Assembly: GCA_936432065.2 (NCBI GenBank)
Contig: OW386286.2
Span: 7,557,208 to 7,621,207, forward strand
Origin: Rutpela maculata
Lineage: Eukaryota > Arthropoda > Insecta > Coleoptera > Cerambycidae
DNA length: 64,000 nt
Direction of reading: 5' to 3'
Positions 44,321 to 54,950 of this stretch are shown here, piece by piece. The first letter of the stretch is position 1; each line of letters starts with the position of its first letter. The notes beneath the pieces are model-generated. The model searched no databases, was not told the origin of the DNA, and saw nothing but the letters and a program-made list of their open reading frames with translations. The position numbers and the translations under genes are program-made.

Positions 44321-46590
44321 ACATTTCGCACAAAAAAGCTATTCCGAATCACTGATTATTATCATTGCAGGAACACAAAATGTAGGCAAGAAAACTACAA
44401 TTTCCGCACGCCATTTACAATTTATATAACTGTTTTTGAAAAATTCACACACCAGAATTCTTTATATTTAGATCGAATTTTTATGAAATTTTATGTTGCC
44501 AACTTAAAAACAGAAAATAAAAGTATTGCAGATGCTACAGGAGATATTTCTCTAATTTCTAATGTGGCATACGCACCCAATACCCATTTTTATACGTATC
44601 CGAGTTAAAAATGTTAAAATCACCCAGCTTATCAAACCCGGCAAAATATCGACTTGCAAAGCAGGTTTGCAATAAATGCTGACGTTAAAAAGTGTTTTTG
44701 AAAGATACCAAAAAGCATATAGCAGCTGTTTAGAAAGAAAGCCGGTTATTTGATCTCAAGCCGTGCGCATATTTTTATTTATCATTAATTCAATTTTATA
44801 ATAATATTAAGATTACGCCGAGGTACAAAGGTCGAATTTGGCAATGTTTACAGTCATGTGAGTGATAAAATGTCGATACATAAACAAAAACAAACATAAA
44901 TAAAGAAAGTCACATCTGACAGTTACTGTAGTCAACACAGGAAATAAAATGTTTATATCATTATAATCCGATATTTCCAACTTTTTAAAACATACATCCA
45001 GTTGCCTTAAATATGATTAACTTAAATGTTTAAAATAACGTAGCTCAGCAAAGAAATAAGTTAGCCCTTTTCACCAATTGTATGTAACAAAAAAGAATTT
45101 ACATACAACACATCAATTATTTGTTTTTTTTTTCGGGGTGGGGTGGGGGGGGTTGTTGCCATCAGGAAAAAATCTTTGCCACAGAATGTAAAATTATTTT
45201 CTATAAATAGATGGTTTTCATTGCTACGCTGGAATATTGAATATTTTAAGATAATTATGGAGAGAAACCATGGCATTATTGTAATGACATGTAATAATAA
45301 TGCTGTATATATCCTTATAATTAAAAACCGGTCCCTTCATCATTTTCAGAATCATCATTTTATCTTCTGCCTACCTTCTTAAGAAAACACATACATAAAT
45401 ATCAAGGAGAAAATCCTGGGGCAAATTTCTGCAGCGTTTTATTAAAACAACTGCCTTTACAACGCTAAACACAGTTGAAACGAATGCTTTATTTATGGGG
45501 ATAATGTAAATAAAAATATTGAGAAAAAAATACGCTTTTATCCAAATGTATCAAAAATTAAAAAGTAATATTTTTACAGCTATCACAGTATTTTTAGGCT
45601 TATGACTAAAAATAAAAGCATGAGGTGCTCAAAATAAAAGTTCACTCTAACATCACTTTCATTGATTTTATAAAACCTGTCTGCACACTTTTCATTTTCG
45701 GTGCATGTTTAAAAAAATAATATACCCATCTCTATTTTATACTTTTTGGTCTTACATTTTCAATACATTATTGTATCCATTCAAATGATCTCTCTCTTCA
45801 AAATCATATTCACTAGAACATTATTTAATAGCTGTCTATTGTAACACTCAAATTTTAAATCCGTAGTCGATAACAGCGCCATATTCTGTTAACGAGTAGT
45901 ATATAACAGACATAGAAACCATTACAGTTTCTTTAGATCTATATAACTCGACTCGAGATTGGCACAAAATGAAAATGAATTAATATTAGTAAATTAATTC
46001 AATAATCAGTGAAATTAATGATTGATTAGTGATTAGCTATCGAAAATACGCCATCGTATCAATTTTCAAGGTACCCGGGAAGCGTGTGAAAAATCCATTA
46101 CAAGATTTGAACCTAAATAAACAGGAGAAAGTTTCTTACATTAAAGCGTGTGAAAAGAAGAAAATTGTCATAGTATGTGCATAGACACAAAAAACGCGTA
46201 TGTTCAATCAGACATTTGGTTATATACTGTTCAATAGGTACTGTTGAAATGGTGCCAAATTACGTTGTCGGCCTTAGGCACATCATTCACATTAATTAAC
46301 ATCAACTGTATTTTATTTGTTGACATTCCCACGTTTTTAGAAACTTCACCAAAATGGACAAACTGAAAGAATGTCGCTAAAAATATATTTACATAACCCC
46401 GAAAGCCCGAAAATCGCGGGTGAAATAAAATCGGATCTAAAATAATTCAAGTTACTTCGAAGCCAGTTTCTCAGAGAAAAAACAAAAACTATTTCAACGT
46501 CAATGAGAAAGGTAGTCTAAAGGGGGCACATTATAATGATTCTTACTTAGTTAACATTTTTTTAAGCAATAAAAAGTCTCGAAAAAAGCA
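44321..46590. other. No supported gene, 44.3-46.6 kb
   Basis: Holds an unrecognised 97-codon frame (44315-44608), a G-run near 45136-45153, and small frames on both strands near 45061-45382. No motif recognised. Confidence 0.4.
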
Positions 46591-46596
46591 CAATCA

Positions 46597-46672
46597 AGAA
46601 ATTTACGATAATATTGAAATTTTCGCAATATTCCTTCAGGGCACGCTGATTTGAGGTTGTAGAACACGAGTA
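46597..46672 (+). repeat. Dispersed repeat family D, copy 1 (short)
   Basis: AATATTGAAATTTTCGCAAT, then TTGAGGTTGTAGAACACGAG, shared with 48190-48300 and, inverted, with 54120-54235. Some weaker similarity may extend to 46770. Confidence 0.55.
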
Positions 46673-46772
46673 TGACTTTAGTTTTTAATATAAATGCACA
46701 GTTTAAAAAAAAAAAAGGAAAATTCTTCCTTGACATGTACTTGTACTTGCAAAATGTAAACCGCAAAAGAAA

Positions 46773-48189
46773 TAAAAAAACATCTAATTTGTGCATGTGT
46801 TGTAATTTATTGTACATGATGTCTGTGTCTCAAGTTAGGACCGAGTTAATAATTTCTAAATCACAAAGGCTATAAATATAAAGACCAACAGTATAAATAA
46901 TTTGTATCAATGATAAATAACTGAAACTGAATGAAAATCTTTGTTTTAATGAACTACTGAAAAACGTATTTATTGATTTATTTGAGTTTTTAATTCGACC
47001 ATTCGGCGTTTTTTGATTGCTCTCGGTATACTTTTGATAGAATACGAAAATAACAATAAATCCGTTTTTGTTTATTCCTGTCCTTTGCTTAAAAATACGT
47101 TATGGGTTAGGTTAGATTTGAGGCATTGCTTTTATACCCGAATTCAGTGGTTAAGGTGGCATTTTGACCTAGATATTCAACGTGAAACTAATTGCCCTAC
47201 AAATTTTTATGTTATTTATTATTATTACCAAAAATGAAAACCAATAACTCAATGTAAATCAAATTCAGATCTAGTAGGTAAAACTCAAAGTAAACAGATA
47301 TTAGATATTTCTTCGCGACTTACCGGTTATTATAGTTATAGGGGAAAATGTTGTTACATTGGTCCTTATGAATACTATGGAGAAAGATAGGTATTACATA
47401 GCGTTATTTACATGCCAAAAAAACATTGTTTTTAAAAGTTCAAAATGCACCTTTCGTAAATAACCACGAAATAAAAATCACATATTTAATACATATTTTT
47501 TTTAAATGTTCTGATTTACAATAAGTTAAGTATTCGTTTTTGTTTACGACCTATAGAAAAATATACAGAGCGATTTAAAGTTTCATCATGGATGCCTTGT
47601 CAAACTTGGCCATAGCCTGAGATAAATATGTTTTGCAAGAAGTAAAAGGGGCATCACTTTGCAAAGCAGTTACCTACCTGATCACAGCAACGGAAAAACA
47701 CGAAATTCTAGCTATTTTTAATGTGTTTTTTATTGAGAAGTGCATGTCAAGGAGGAATATTTCATTTTTTTTTTTAAGAAAAATGTGCGTTTGCATCTAA
47801 AACAGATTCGCGTTTATTTCAATTTTCTGTTACTCTAGGATTTTAGCAAATTTGTTAGTTATGATTATTTCACTTTATTACGAAAATCTACATATTATGT
47901 ACACTGTATTATACTTAAAATTGTATCTCTTATGTACCAAAAATAGAAAGAAAAGTAGTATCAGCATTAAACTCCGTATAATTTATTCTATATAATATTA
48001 TTTGGTTTATTTCACTCCTTTCTAGTTATTTACAATCCAATTAACACAAATTGGAATATATTACTCTAGATCTAAATTTAGGACGGCACTTAACCAAATT
48101 ATGTATTCTATTTCCAACACCATTTATTGTGATCTTTTAAGTCTACCCTTACCTCCAACTAATTTACAAAAAAGAAACATTAATATAAA
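46773..48189. other. No recognisable gene, 46.8-48.2 kb
   Basis: AT-rich, with unrecognised short frames at 47013-47237 and 48101-48289 (plus). Confidence 0.4.
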
Positions 48190-48470
48190 ATGCTTGGGTA
48201 ATTCTGCATTTTACCGGGACATTGGAATTTTCGCGAAATTTTTTGAGGATACACTAATGTGGGGTCGTAGAACACTAATTCGAAACTAGTTTTCAATGCA
48301 AATGCAGTTTTTCCAAATAAAAAAGAAAGAAATTTTCCCTCTTTATCATTATAAACACTAAAAACACCTTGAATTTCATCTGATTTGTATCTCGTGTTCC
48401 CAATATAAGTGCTCTTTAGAACAATGTACCTTTTGCGCACTGCAAAAAATAGGTTTTTCATAAAAAACTC
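48190..48470 (+). repeat. Dispersed repeat family D, copy 2
   Basis: About 280 bp matching the reverse complement of 53935-54245: TTCTGCATTTTACCGGGACA, GAGGATACACTAAT, GTAGAACAC, ATAAACACTAAAAACACCTT, AAGTGCTCTT and ACCTTTTGCGCACTGCAAAA. Frames on both strands here are shadows. Confidence 0.7.
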
Positions 48471-49139
48471 CAGAAGTTCGGAAATGAAAGGTAACCAAAC
48501 TGTCAAATTAACAAGCATGCGTCTTCGTACATTTTCAATGTTATTGTGCCTAAGGTACCGAGCAAAATCATCAGATTCAAGTTTTCCACAAAAATATCGT
48601 GTCCGTTACGACCGCCATATTGGAAAAATTACAGTCAAAATAGGTTTTTCCATTAGGTATCTCCTTTCCTGCTAGTTCTACCTTAAAATTAGACATTGTA
48701 GTCCTGTCAATGAATTGTTACTAGAGGGAAATGCCGTGATCCCAATTTTTGACTAAAGGGCTGTGTTTGGACTATTAAGGAGGTAAACATTTGGCAACGC
48801 TTCAGCTCACTTTGCCACTGAACTTTTATGCTACTTCTTACTTAAAGACTGTATAGGTGGAAGTGGGCAACGGCTAGATTTATTGTTACCATTAATCTTT
48901 CATTTTAATCAAATTTTATTAAAAGAACTCAATACCTGCACAAATAAGCTGCCGGCTCTTAGACTAATATACATATTTATTTGAAAATGTAGAAAGTATT
49001 TATTGGATGTTTAATAAATGTTTAGTATCAAATAATATCATTGATAATAATTTACAAAAAAGGACAAAATTAAACAAAAACATTGCAAAATTGAAAAAAC
49101 AGTTTTGTTTTTTTTTTTTTTTGTTTTTATTGGGCAATA
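48471..49139. other. No recognisable gene; T-run at 49110-49122
   Basis: AT-rich sequence with a long T-run. Nothing else recognised. Confidence 0.4.
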
Positions 49140-49400
49140 CTAATATTGACGTCGTAGTTATGACGTCTTAAATCAACGGACACGAAATGGACGTCCATCT
49201 CCTGCACCTATAAGGACATAAAATATACATACTTCCCATACATAAAATGGACATTCAGAGGATGTCCATTCCGTACAATTTCAAAGTAAATCCGATGGTA
49301 GATGTCGGTGGTTGTCCAATTTATGTCCATGGACGTCAGTACATTAAATAGACATAAAACGGACGTCCGGCAGACATCGTGTGCTATTAGGGTTGTTTCC
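49140..49400. repeat. Block of GGACGTCC and GACGTC palindromes
   Basis: GACGTC or a close relative recurs: GACGTCGTAGTTATGACGTC (about 49149), ATGGACGTCCAT (about 49187), AATGGACATTCAGAGGATGT (about 49247), ATGGACGTCAGT (about 49328) and ACGGACGTCCGG (about 49352). The order alternates TGGACRT and its complement, as in inverted sub-repeats near a transposon end. Confidence 0.5.
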
Positions 49401-50078
49401 GATAATCATCACCATAGCAGAGACATGGTGGTAATTTATATTAATAAAACCAGAGCTACTACAAAACAAAAAACATACATAGATGGTGATGGCCCAATTC
49501 TCAATATAAAAATAAAAATCGATACATAGTTCAAAAATTAAAGATTCTTGGGCAAGGCAGTAGCAAACATATCACTTGGGATTGTTTTGCTACATCACAT
49601 GAAAAAAGCGTAGATGGTATAAATAGTGCCTTAAGGGCTGAACGTAATTTGCGTCGCGTATTCAGTGCCGCGTATTATACGCCAAAATTAAAATCATGTT
49701 TTTGAAAATACGCTCGTCAAGTTTGGCCCTAAAGAGGTCAGTTCGAAATAAGGTTATGGGAAGAGAAGTAGTTGTTTTCAATGTAAAATAATTTGCCAAG
49801 GTAGCAGATGAAAGTTATTAATGTCACTCCACAGGATATAGAGTAATGGACCTGCAAACATCATTTGCTAATGCACCCGCAATATATATGGAGTACCTAA
49901 AACACACGTCATGTACTGCAGACGATATCAACTAAACCGGCCCAAATATCAGCAATGTGCAAAGAGCTGTTAAATAAAGAAAAGCTAAATTTACCTTCCG
50001 AGAGCAATTATTTTGACGATATACCTTTAGCAGCACTAAGAACTAGCAATATAAATTCTACAAATTACACTCTACAGT
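49401..50078. other. Possible eroded coding sequence, not identified
   Basis: Plus-strand text such as MDLQTSFANAPAIYMEYLKH and KELLNKEKLNLPSESNYFDD, ending IPLAALRTSNIN (49860-50060), looks coding but is broken by stops and frame changes. It ends where the inverted-repeat element at 50079 begins. I cannot assign a family. Confidence 0.3.
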
Positions 50079-50902
50079 AATAGACTACAAGTCCATTGTA
50101 ATTTTTAAGGGGTCAAGTGATCCAGCATGAATTATATTCAGTACGATGCTGGCATATGATAAAATACCTTTAGGCACTAAGCCGTCACTTTTGGGCGGGA
50201 CAGGTGAGTACACAGGTAAACTGAATTTCCCGTCCGAAAATGCGCCCTTCAGACAAAATATTCTTGTACGGCATTCCTCATGTTGATAGTTCATAAAAAA
50301 ATAATCATCTAGAACCTACTGTCGTACAAAAATAATGGGACCGGAAGCCAGAAGAATTTTTGATTTTCCGAAAATATTTCCAGGCATATAGGTAATTTAA
50401 TAATACTGTACGGAGTTTGTACAATTAGATCGGTATGCTTTCATAGATTCATTATTCAGCAACGCCGTACATATTTGGTGTTTACAGGTTGAGAAACCCC
50501 GGGCGCAACCCCCTATCTCTAACTAGTATACTGGTGGTGATTTGAACCAACATCAAATTCAATGATCTTAATGCTTTTCAAAGACATTTTTTGCAATGCC
50601 GTACATTTTTCATGGAACACATGGCTGCGTCAGGAAAATTTATTTCCCCCTGAAAAGAGCAATTTTAGAGTGAAAAATTTGTTTACGGCATTAGCGTAGT
50701 TTGTTAATAAAACAATAATCAATAAACACTAAATGCTGTACAAAAAAAAATGGTTCCAGATGGCTGGAAAAATATTTTGTCACCCTTAGATTTTATTTTA
50801 TTTTTGCAACTAGGTATTTTCTAAAACTGACTTTCACGTCACCGAGATAAAATTCCCGAGTTCTGTTTATGAAAGATACACTGTCCCTCAAATTCAATGA
50901 TT

Positions 50903-51400
50903 TAGAGCAGCGATTTCGTAAATCTATCGTGTCATTTTTTTTTTTGGTGTAGAACCAGGTCAAACATGTTAGATTCCTTTGAGTATGTCACCGGGCATAT
51001 GAAATCATATTTTACGACATTTTTTTGTGGTCTCAAACTTTTTAAATCAATAAAAAATGAAAAAAATGTATTTTTAAAGAAAATTTTTTTTTTTTGTTTC
51101 CACCGCCATATCTTTAAAACTATTAAAGGTACCGAAATTTGTTTTGGGTCAAATTAAAGCACACACTGTAGCGTTTTTACCAATATAAACAGTTTGGGCA
51201 CAATTCGCATTTTCATTTCTCTAAAAATCAGATAAACTAAAAATATATATTTTATGTATTGAAATCTTTACCAATCGATAAACTTTTTTATTTTTGAAAA
51301 TATTTACATACATGCAGCGAAGAAAATAAAGCCTAATAATCACAAAAGTTTTTTAAACAATATATTTTTTCCTAAAGTGTACCGTTTGACAACAGCGATT
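50903..51400 (+). repeat. Repeat F, copy 1
   Basis: Matches 63531-64000 to the end of the window: AGAGCAGCGATTTCGTAA, GTAGAACCAGGTCAAACATG, TGAGTATGTCACCGGGCATA, CACACTGTAGC and ACATACATGCAGCGAAGAAA all align. A diverged inverted relative at about 52340-52575 (for example CCAAACCAGACTTAG and CTCCACCGCTATATCTCTG on the complement) suggests that F is one arm of an element about 1.65 kb long. Confidence 0.85.
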
Positions 51401-51504
51401 TTTTTTATCAGCGCTAAATGTGACATTGGGATGCAATTAATACACCTCGCATGCAGGGTTGGTCAGATTAGTCGCGTAGAAGTGGCGGTTGTCGAAAATC
51501 ATTA

Positions 51505-51610
51505 AGTATTCATTGTTCGGATAAAAATTGTGACAATCGAAAATGTGCTTATTTTAAGGAAGGCCTAAAATGTGCAAATGTCGTTCCTGTAACAACATTA
51601 TTAAAGATTT
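51505..51610 (+). other. Cysteine-rich peptide trace (CXC-like)
   Basis: The plus frame reads HCSDKNCDNRKCAYFKEGLK followed by CANVVPVTTLL. The spacing of Cys and basic residues resembles tesmin/TSO1-like CXC repeats that appear in some insect transposon proteins. It is short, without a start codon or continuing domain, and may be chance. Confidence 0.25.
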
Positions 51611-53934
51611 CGAGGTATATATGAACGAATTAGAATGCTATTAATGTAGGGCCTACATAAACTACATACTATATATTTATATATCCAAATAGAAAATTTA
51701 TTTCAACAATTAAACTCATTTTATGCGTACGTTTTTACTTTCATTCATTTAAAAATGTTTAATAAACTTACTAATTAGGTGGGTAGTTAGTAACACTGAT
51801 TGATATTTATAGATTAGGTATTTATATCTACATACCTGTCTTTTTATTATTAAAAGGAGATTATTTAATATTTATTGTACAATTTCTTAATATTAACAAC
51901 ATATGATCAATACTACTGTCCAATATATGAAATATTGAACAATAATATTGATCCCCTAGATCTTTTGATCACTACTGGTTTTGTACCTATTCATATAAGT
52001 TAAACTACTACATACACCCCGACCGGGACCGTCAGATCGTTGCAGTCGGCAGGCTTGCTACAGCCTTTGGCCCGTTAAAAAAAAATCGCTGACTCAATAC
52101 TATGAACGGGACATGAAAAATTTTTATCCTAAAAACTTTTTTCAACTATTGGCTTCAATTTGTACGCAGCATGTATATACAAATTTTCATAAATAATTTT
52201 TTTCTCGATTGCCTAAAATTACGCTACTGAAAATAACAAGTTTGAGTTTCCTATTATTTTACCAACTTAAAAAAAAATAAATCGGGTTCACGTGAGATGT
52301 TGTTCGAAGCGCTATTGTGTCTACTTTAATCTAAAAAAAAAAAAAAAATAGCTTGATAGCACAAATATTTTCAGAGATATAGCGGTGGAGACGTTAAAAA
52401 ACATATTTCATTAAAAATCTATTTTTTTGAGTTTTTCCGAAATAAAAAAGTTCTCGACCACCAAAAAATGTAAAAAATGATTTCGTGTACACGATTACTA
52501 AAGAATCCCACTAAGTCTGGTTTGGTTCTACGCCGATTTTTTTTTTCTCGAAAACTAAGCGACTTTACTTCCAGATTTTACTCTACTAATTAATATATTT
52601 GGCCAGTTCAAGCTAACAATAAGTCAATATGGATGCCACATTGAATGGGCTAATATGAACGGCATCGCAATTTTCAAGTACTATTTGATATAGTCGACAA
52701 CATTTTGTAAATGCCATATATTAAGGCCGGTGAAAATATTATGGAAAATCTCATCAGGTGTGGAAAATCCTAAAAGTAAAAATGTACGGCATCTATTTTT
52801 CTTTATATTTACATCTTTAAAGAATTCAAACCAGCAGTAATTTTAGAAATATTACACCTTTTATTAATACACAGCTCATTATGAAGTTCTTTTAAATTTC
52901 ATTTATTTTTTTTAATTCATATTTTCATTTGGTTCCATTAATTATAACCGGCTAGAATATGCAACGATAATATTTAGTTACATCATGTCAAAAAATCGAT
53001 TGCCGTACAGGAATTTATGATCTTATTGCCAAAAAATTAGATTCAACCCCCAAACGCAGGTAATTGTTTATTTATATTTATAGTCACCATAATTTTTAGA
53101 CGGTACAATAATTATTGTAGGTGTCGAACAATATTTTAGAATCGATGCCGTAAATTTTGCAATGATCTTGCACCCTACGGGTCTAGGGAAGGGGTTGCGC
53201 CCGGGATTTCTCAACATGTATCCACCAAATATGTACGGCGTTGCTAAATAATCAATCTATGAAAGCATACAAATCTAATTGTACAAACGCCGTACAGTAT
53301 TAAATTACCTATATGCCGGGAAAAATTTTCGGAAAATCAAAAATTCTTCTGGCTTCCGGTCCCATTATTTTTGTACGGCAGTTGGTTCTAGGTCATTATT
53401 TTTTTTTAAGAGCTATCAACATGAGGAATGCCGTATAAGTATATTTTGTCTGAAGAACGCATTTTCGGATGGAAAATTCAATTTACCTGTGTGACGGCAT
53501 AGTGCCTAAAGTTACGCTTTCATATACCAGCATCGTACTGAATATAACTCATGCTGGGTTAAAAATTACGATGGTCTTGTAATCTATAAGGTCTATGCCG
53601 CCCAACTATTACTAATATCAGTCATATTTTTCAGTAATTTCTATTTTACATTTATGAAAATTAATTACAATGCCAGTCACCAATTTTTTTGTAAGGCAAT
53701 ACTTCTGAAAGCGAGTCTGAAAGTTACATAGGACGGAAATATAATGCCCTAATGATGTAAAGCGAGTTATTAGTAAGTTTATTTTTTTTATGAATAAAGA
53801 ATTTAGTTTCAAGAGATTTTTTTCATTTTATCAATTACTAGCAAACGATATCGCCTTCATAAAAAAATAGGTATAAGGATGGAGATAACTGACCCCATCA
53901 ATTGCTAATTTAGTAATGTGGAAGTAATACGAGT

Positions 53935-54245
53935 TACCACGGAACATTTTTAATGACAAAGCTATTTTTTTGCAATGCGTAAAAGGTGCACTGTTCTGAA
54001 GAAGTGAAGAGCACTTACACTGTGAACAGAAGATCCCAATCGGCCGAAATTCAATGTGTTTTTAGTGTTTACAATGACAGAGAGTGGTGAAAATTTTCAT
54101 TTTTTTTTGTATTAGCTATGCATTTGCGTTAAAAAAAATTGAGATTCACGTTCTACAACCGCAAATTAGTGTATCCTGAAAAAAATTCGCAAAAATTTCA
54201 ATACCCCGCTAAAATGCAGAATACCAATGCTTGAATCGCCCACCT
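53935..54245 (-). repeat. Dispersed repeat family D, copy 3
   Basis: Reverse complement of 48190-48470: TTTTTGCAATGCGTAAAAGG, AGAGCACTTACACTG, AATGTGTTTTTAGTGTTTAC, GTTCTACAACCGCAAATTAG and CGCTAAAATGCAGAATACC. Confidence 0.7.
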
Positions 54246-54359
54246 GTCGCAAAGTTTAGGCAATCGCCCTCCATAAAGGCGAACATGTGTTACCAATTAT
54301 CCAAATAATCGGCGTTAGAGATCGAAAAACCGATGCCGCCACCAATTTCTATTTAGAAA

Positions 54360-54830
54360 ACCACTCGAGTTTCATAAAGCACCATAACAAGAATGCACAC
54401 AGTCGACCGCCGCCACAAAAACAAACGAAATGCACACAGAAGCCGGACCAACACACTACACACGTTCACTGGAAATGACCGATTCTTGTTCGCGGTACAC
54501 TGCGATGTGCATCTCGATTGGTCATCCGAGAGTAGAGGTCTTTGTGCAACGATGGGTCAGCCGATGGCATGCCGTAGCGCAGGACGAAGCTGAAAAATGC
54601 TCAGGCGACCTCGGTAACAACTGCAGGGACGACCCGATGGAGACTGCACAGCACAGCGGAGAACACACACCGGTTTGTTGGCAGAGGTTGCCGAGAAGTT
54701 ACGCTCGGTCGCGCCTCTTTGTCACAGGGTACACTCAGGCCCGTTGCTTCCCAAGAACTTGGCCTGTGATAGTGGACCATCAGATGTAGGTATCTTGTCG
54801 CCATGTCGGGGGTTGTGCATTTTGGCAACT
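54360..54830. other. G+C- and CpG-richer island with overlapping frames
   Basis: Visibly richer in G+C and CG dinucleotides than anything nearby (CGACCGCCGCC, TTCGCGGTACACTGCGATG, GTTACGCTCGGTCGCGCC). A 119-codon frame (54430-54789, plus) and a 75-codon frame (54601-54828, minus) overlap and neither has a known domain, so high G+C alone may explain them. It could be an old exon, a promoter island or the end of an unrecognised element. It lies just upstream of the element starting at 54951. Confidence 0.4.
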
Positions 54831-54950
54831 CGTTTCGATGTGGGATAATTTTCGGAGGTAATAATAATCTGTAAGTTTTCTAAAGTATTTAATAACACTA
54901 AACAAATTATTAAATACATACAGTAAGTTTCAAAAGTATGGAGTACATTT

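Larger units (their letters stand above)
50079..53590. mobile_element. 3.5-kb element with inverted arms of about 420 bp and many GTACGGC motifs
   Basis: The left arm (50079-50515) and right arm (53185-53590) are reverse complements: TACAAGTCCATTGTAATTTT, GTACGATGCTGG, GGCATTCCTCATGTTGATAG, GGGACCGGAAGCCAGAAGAA and GGGCGCAACCCC all recur inverted. The heptamer GTACGGC or its complement occurs exactly at 50266, 50464, 50598, 52784, 53002, 53233, 53289 and 53373, with one-mismatch forms between. I know of one elsewhere (near 40436). The interior carries a second, more diverged inverted pair (about 50930-51150 against 52340-52575). No long open frame. It may be a fold-back element or two inverted insertions of one repeat. 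Confidence 0.7.

Noticed and set aside
44315..44608. 97-codon frame as part of the reverse transcriptase
   Set aside because: It follows an RT scrap but contains none of the expected downstream RT motifs; left unassigned.
54430..54789. 119-codon protein in the CpG-richer island
   Set aside because: Overlapped by other frames on both strands, no recognisable domain, and long frames are expected where stop codons are rare.
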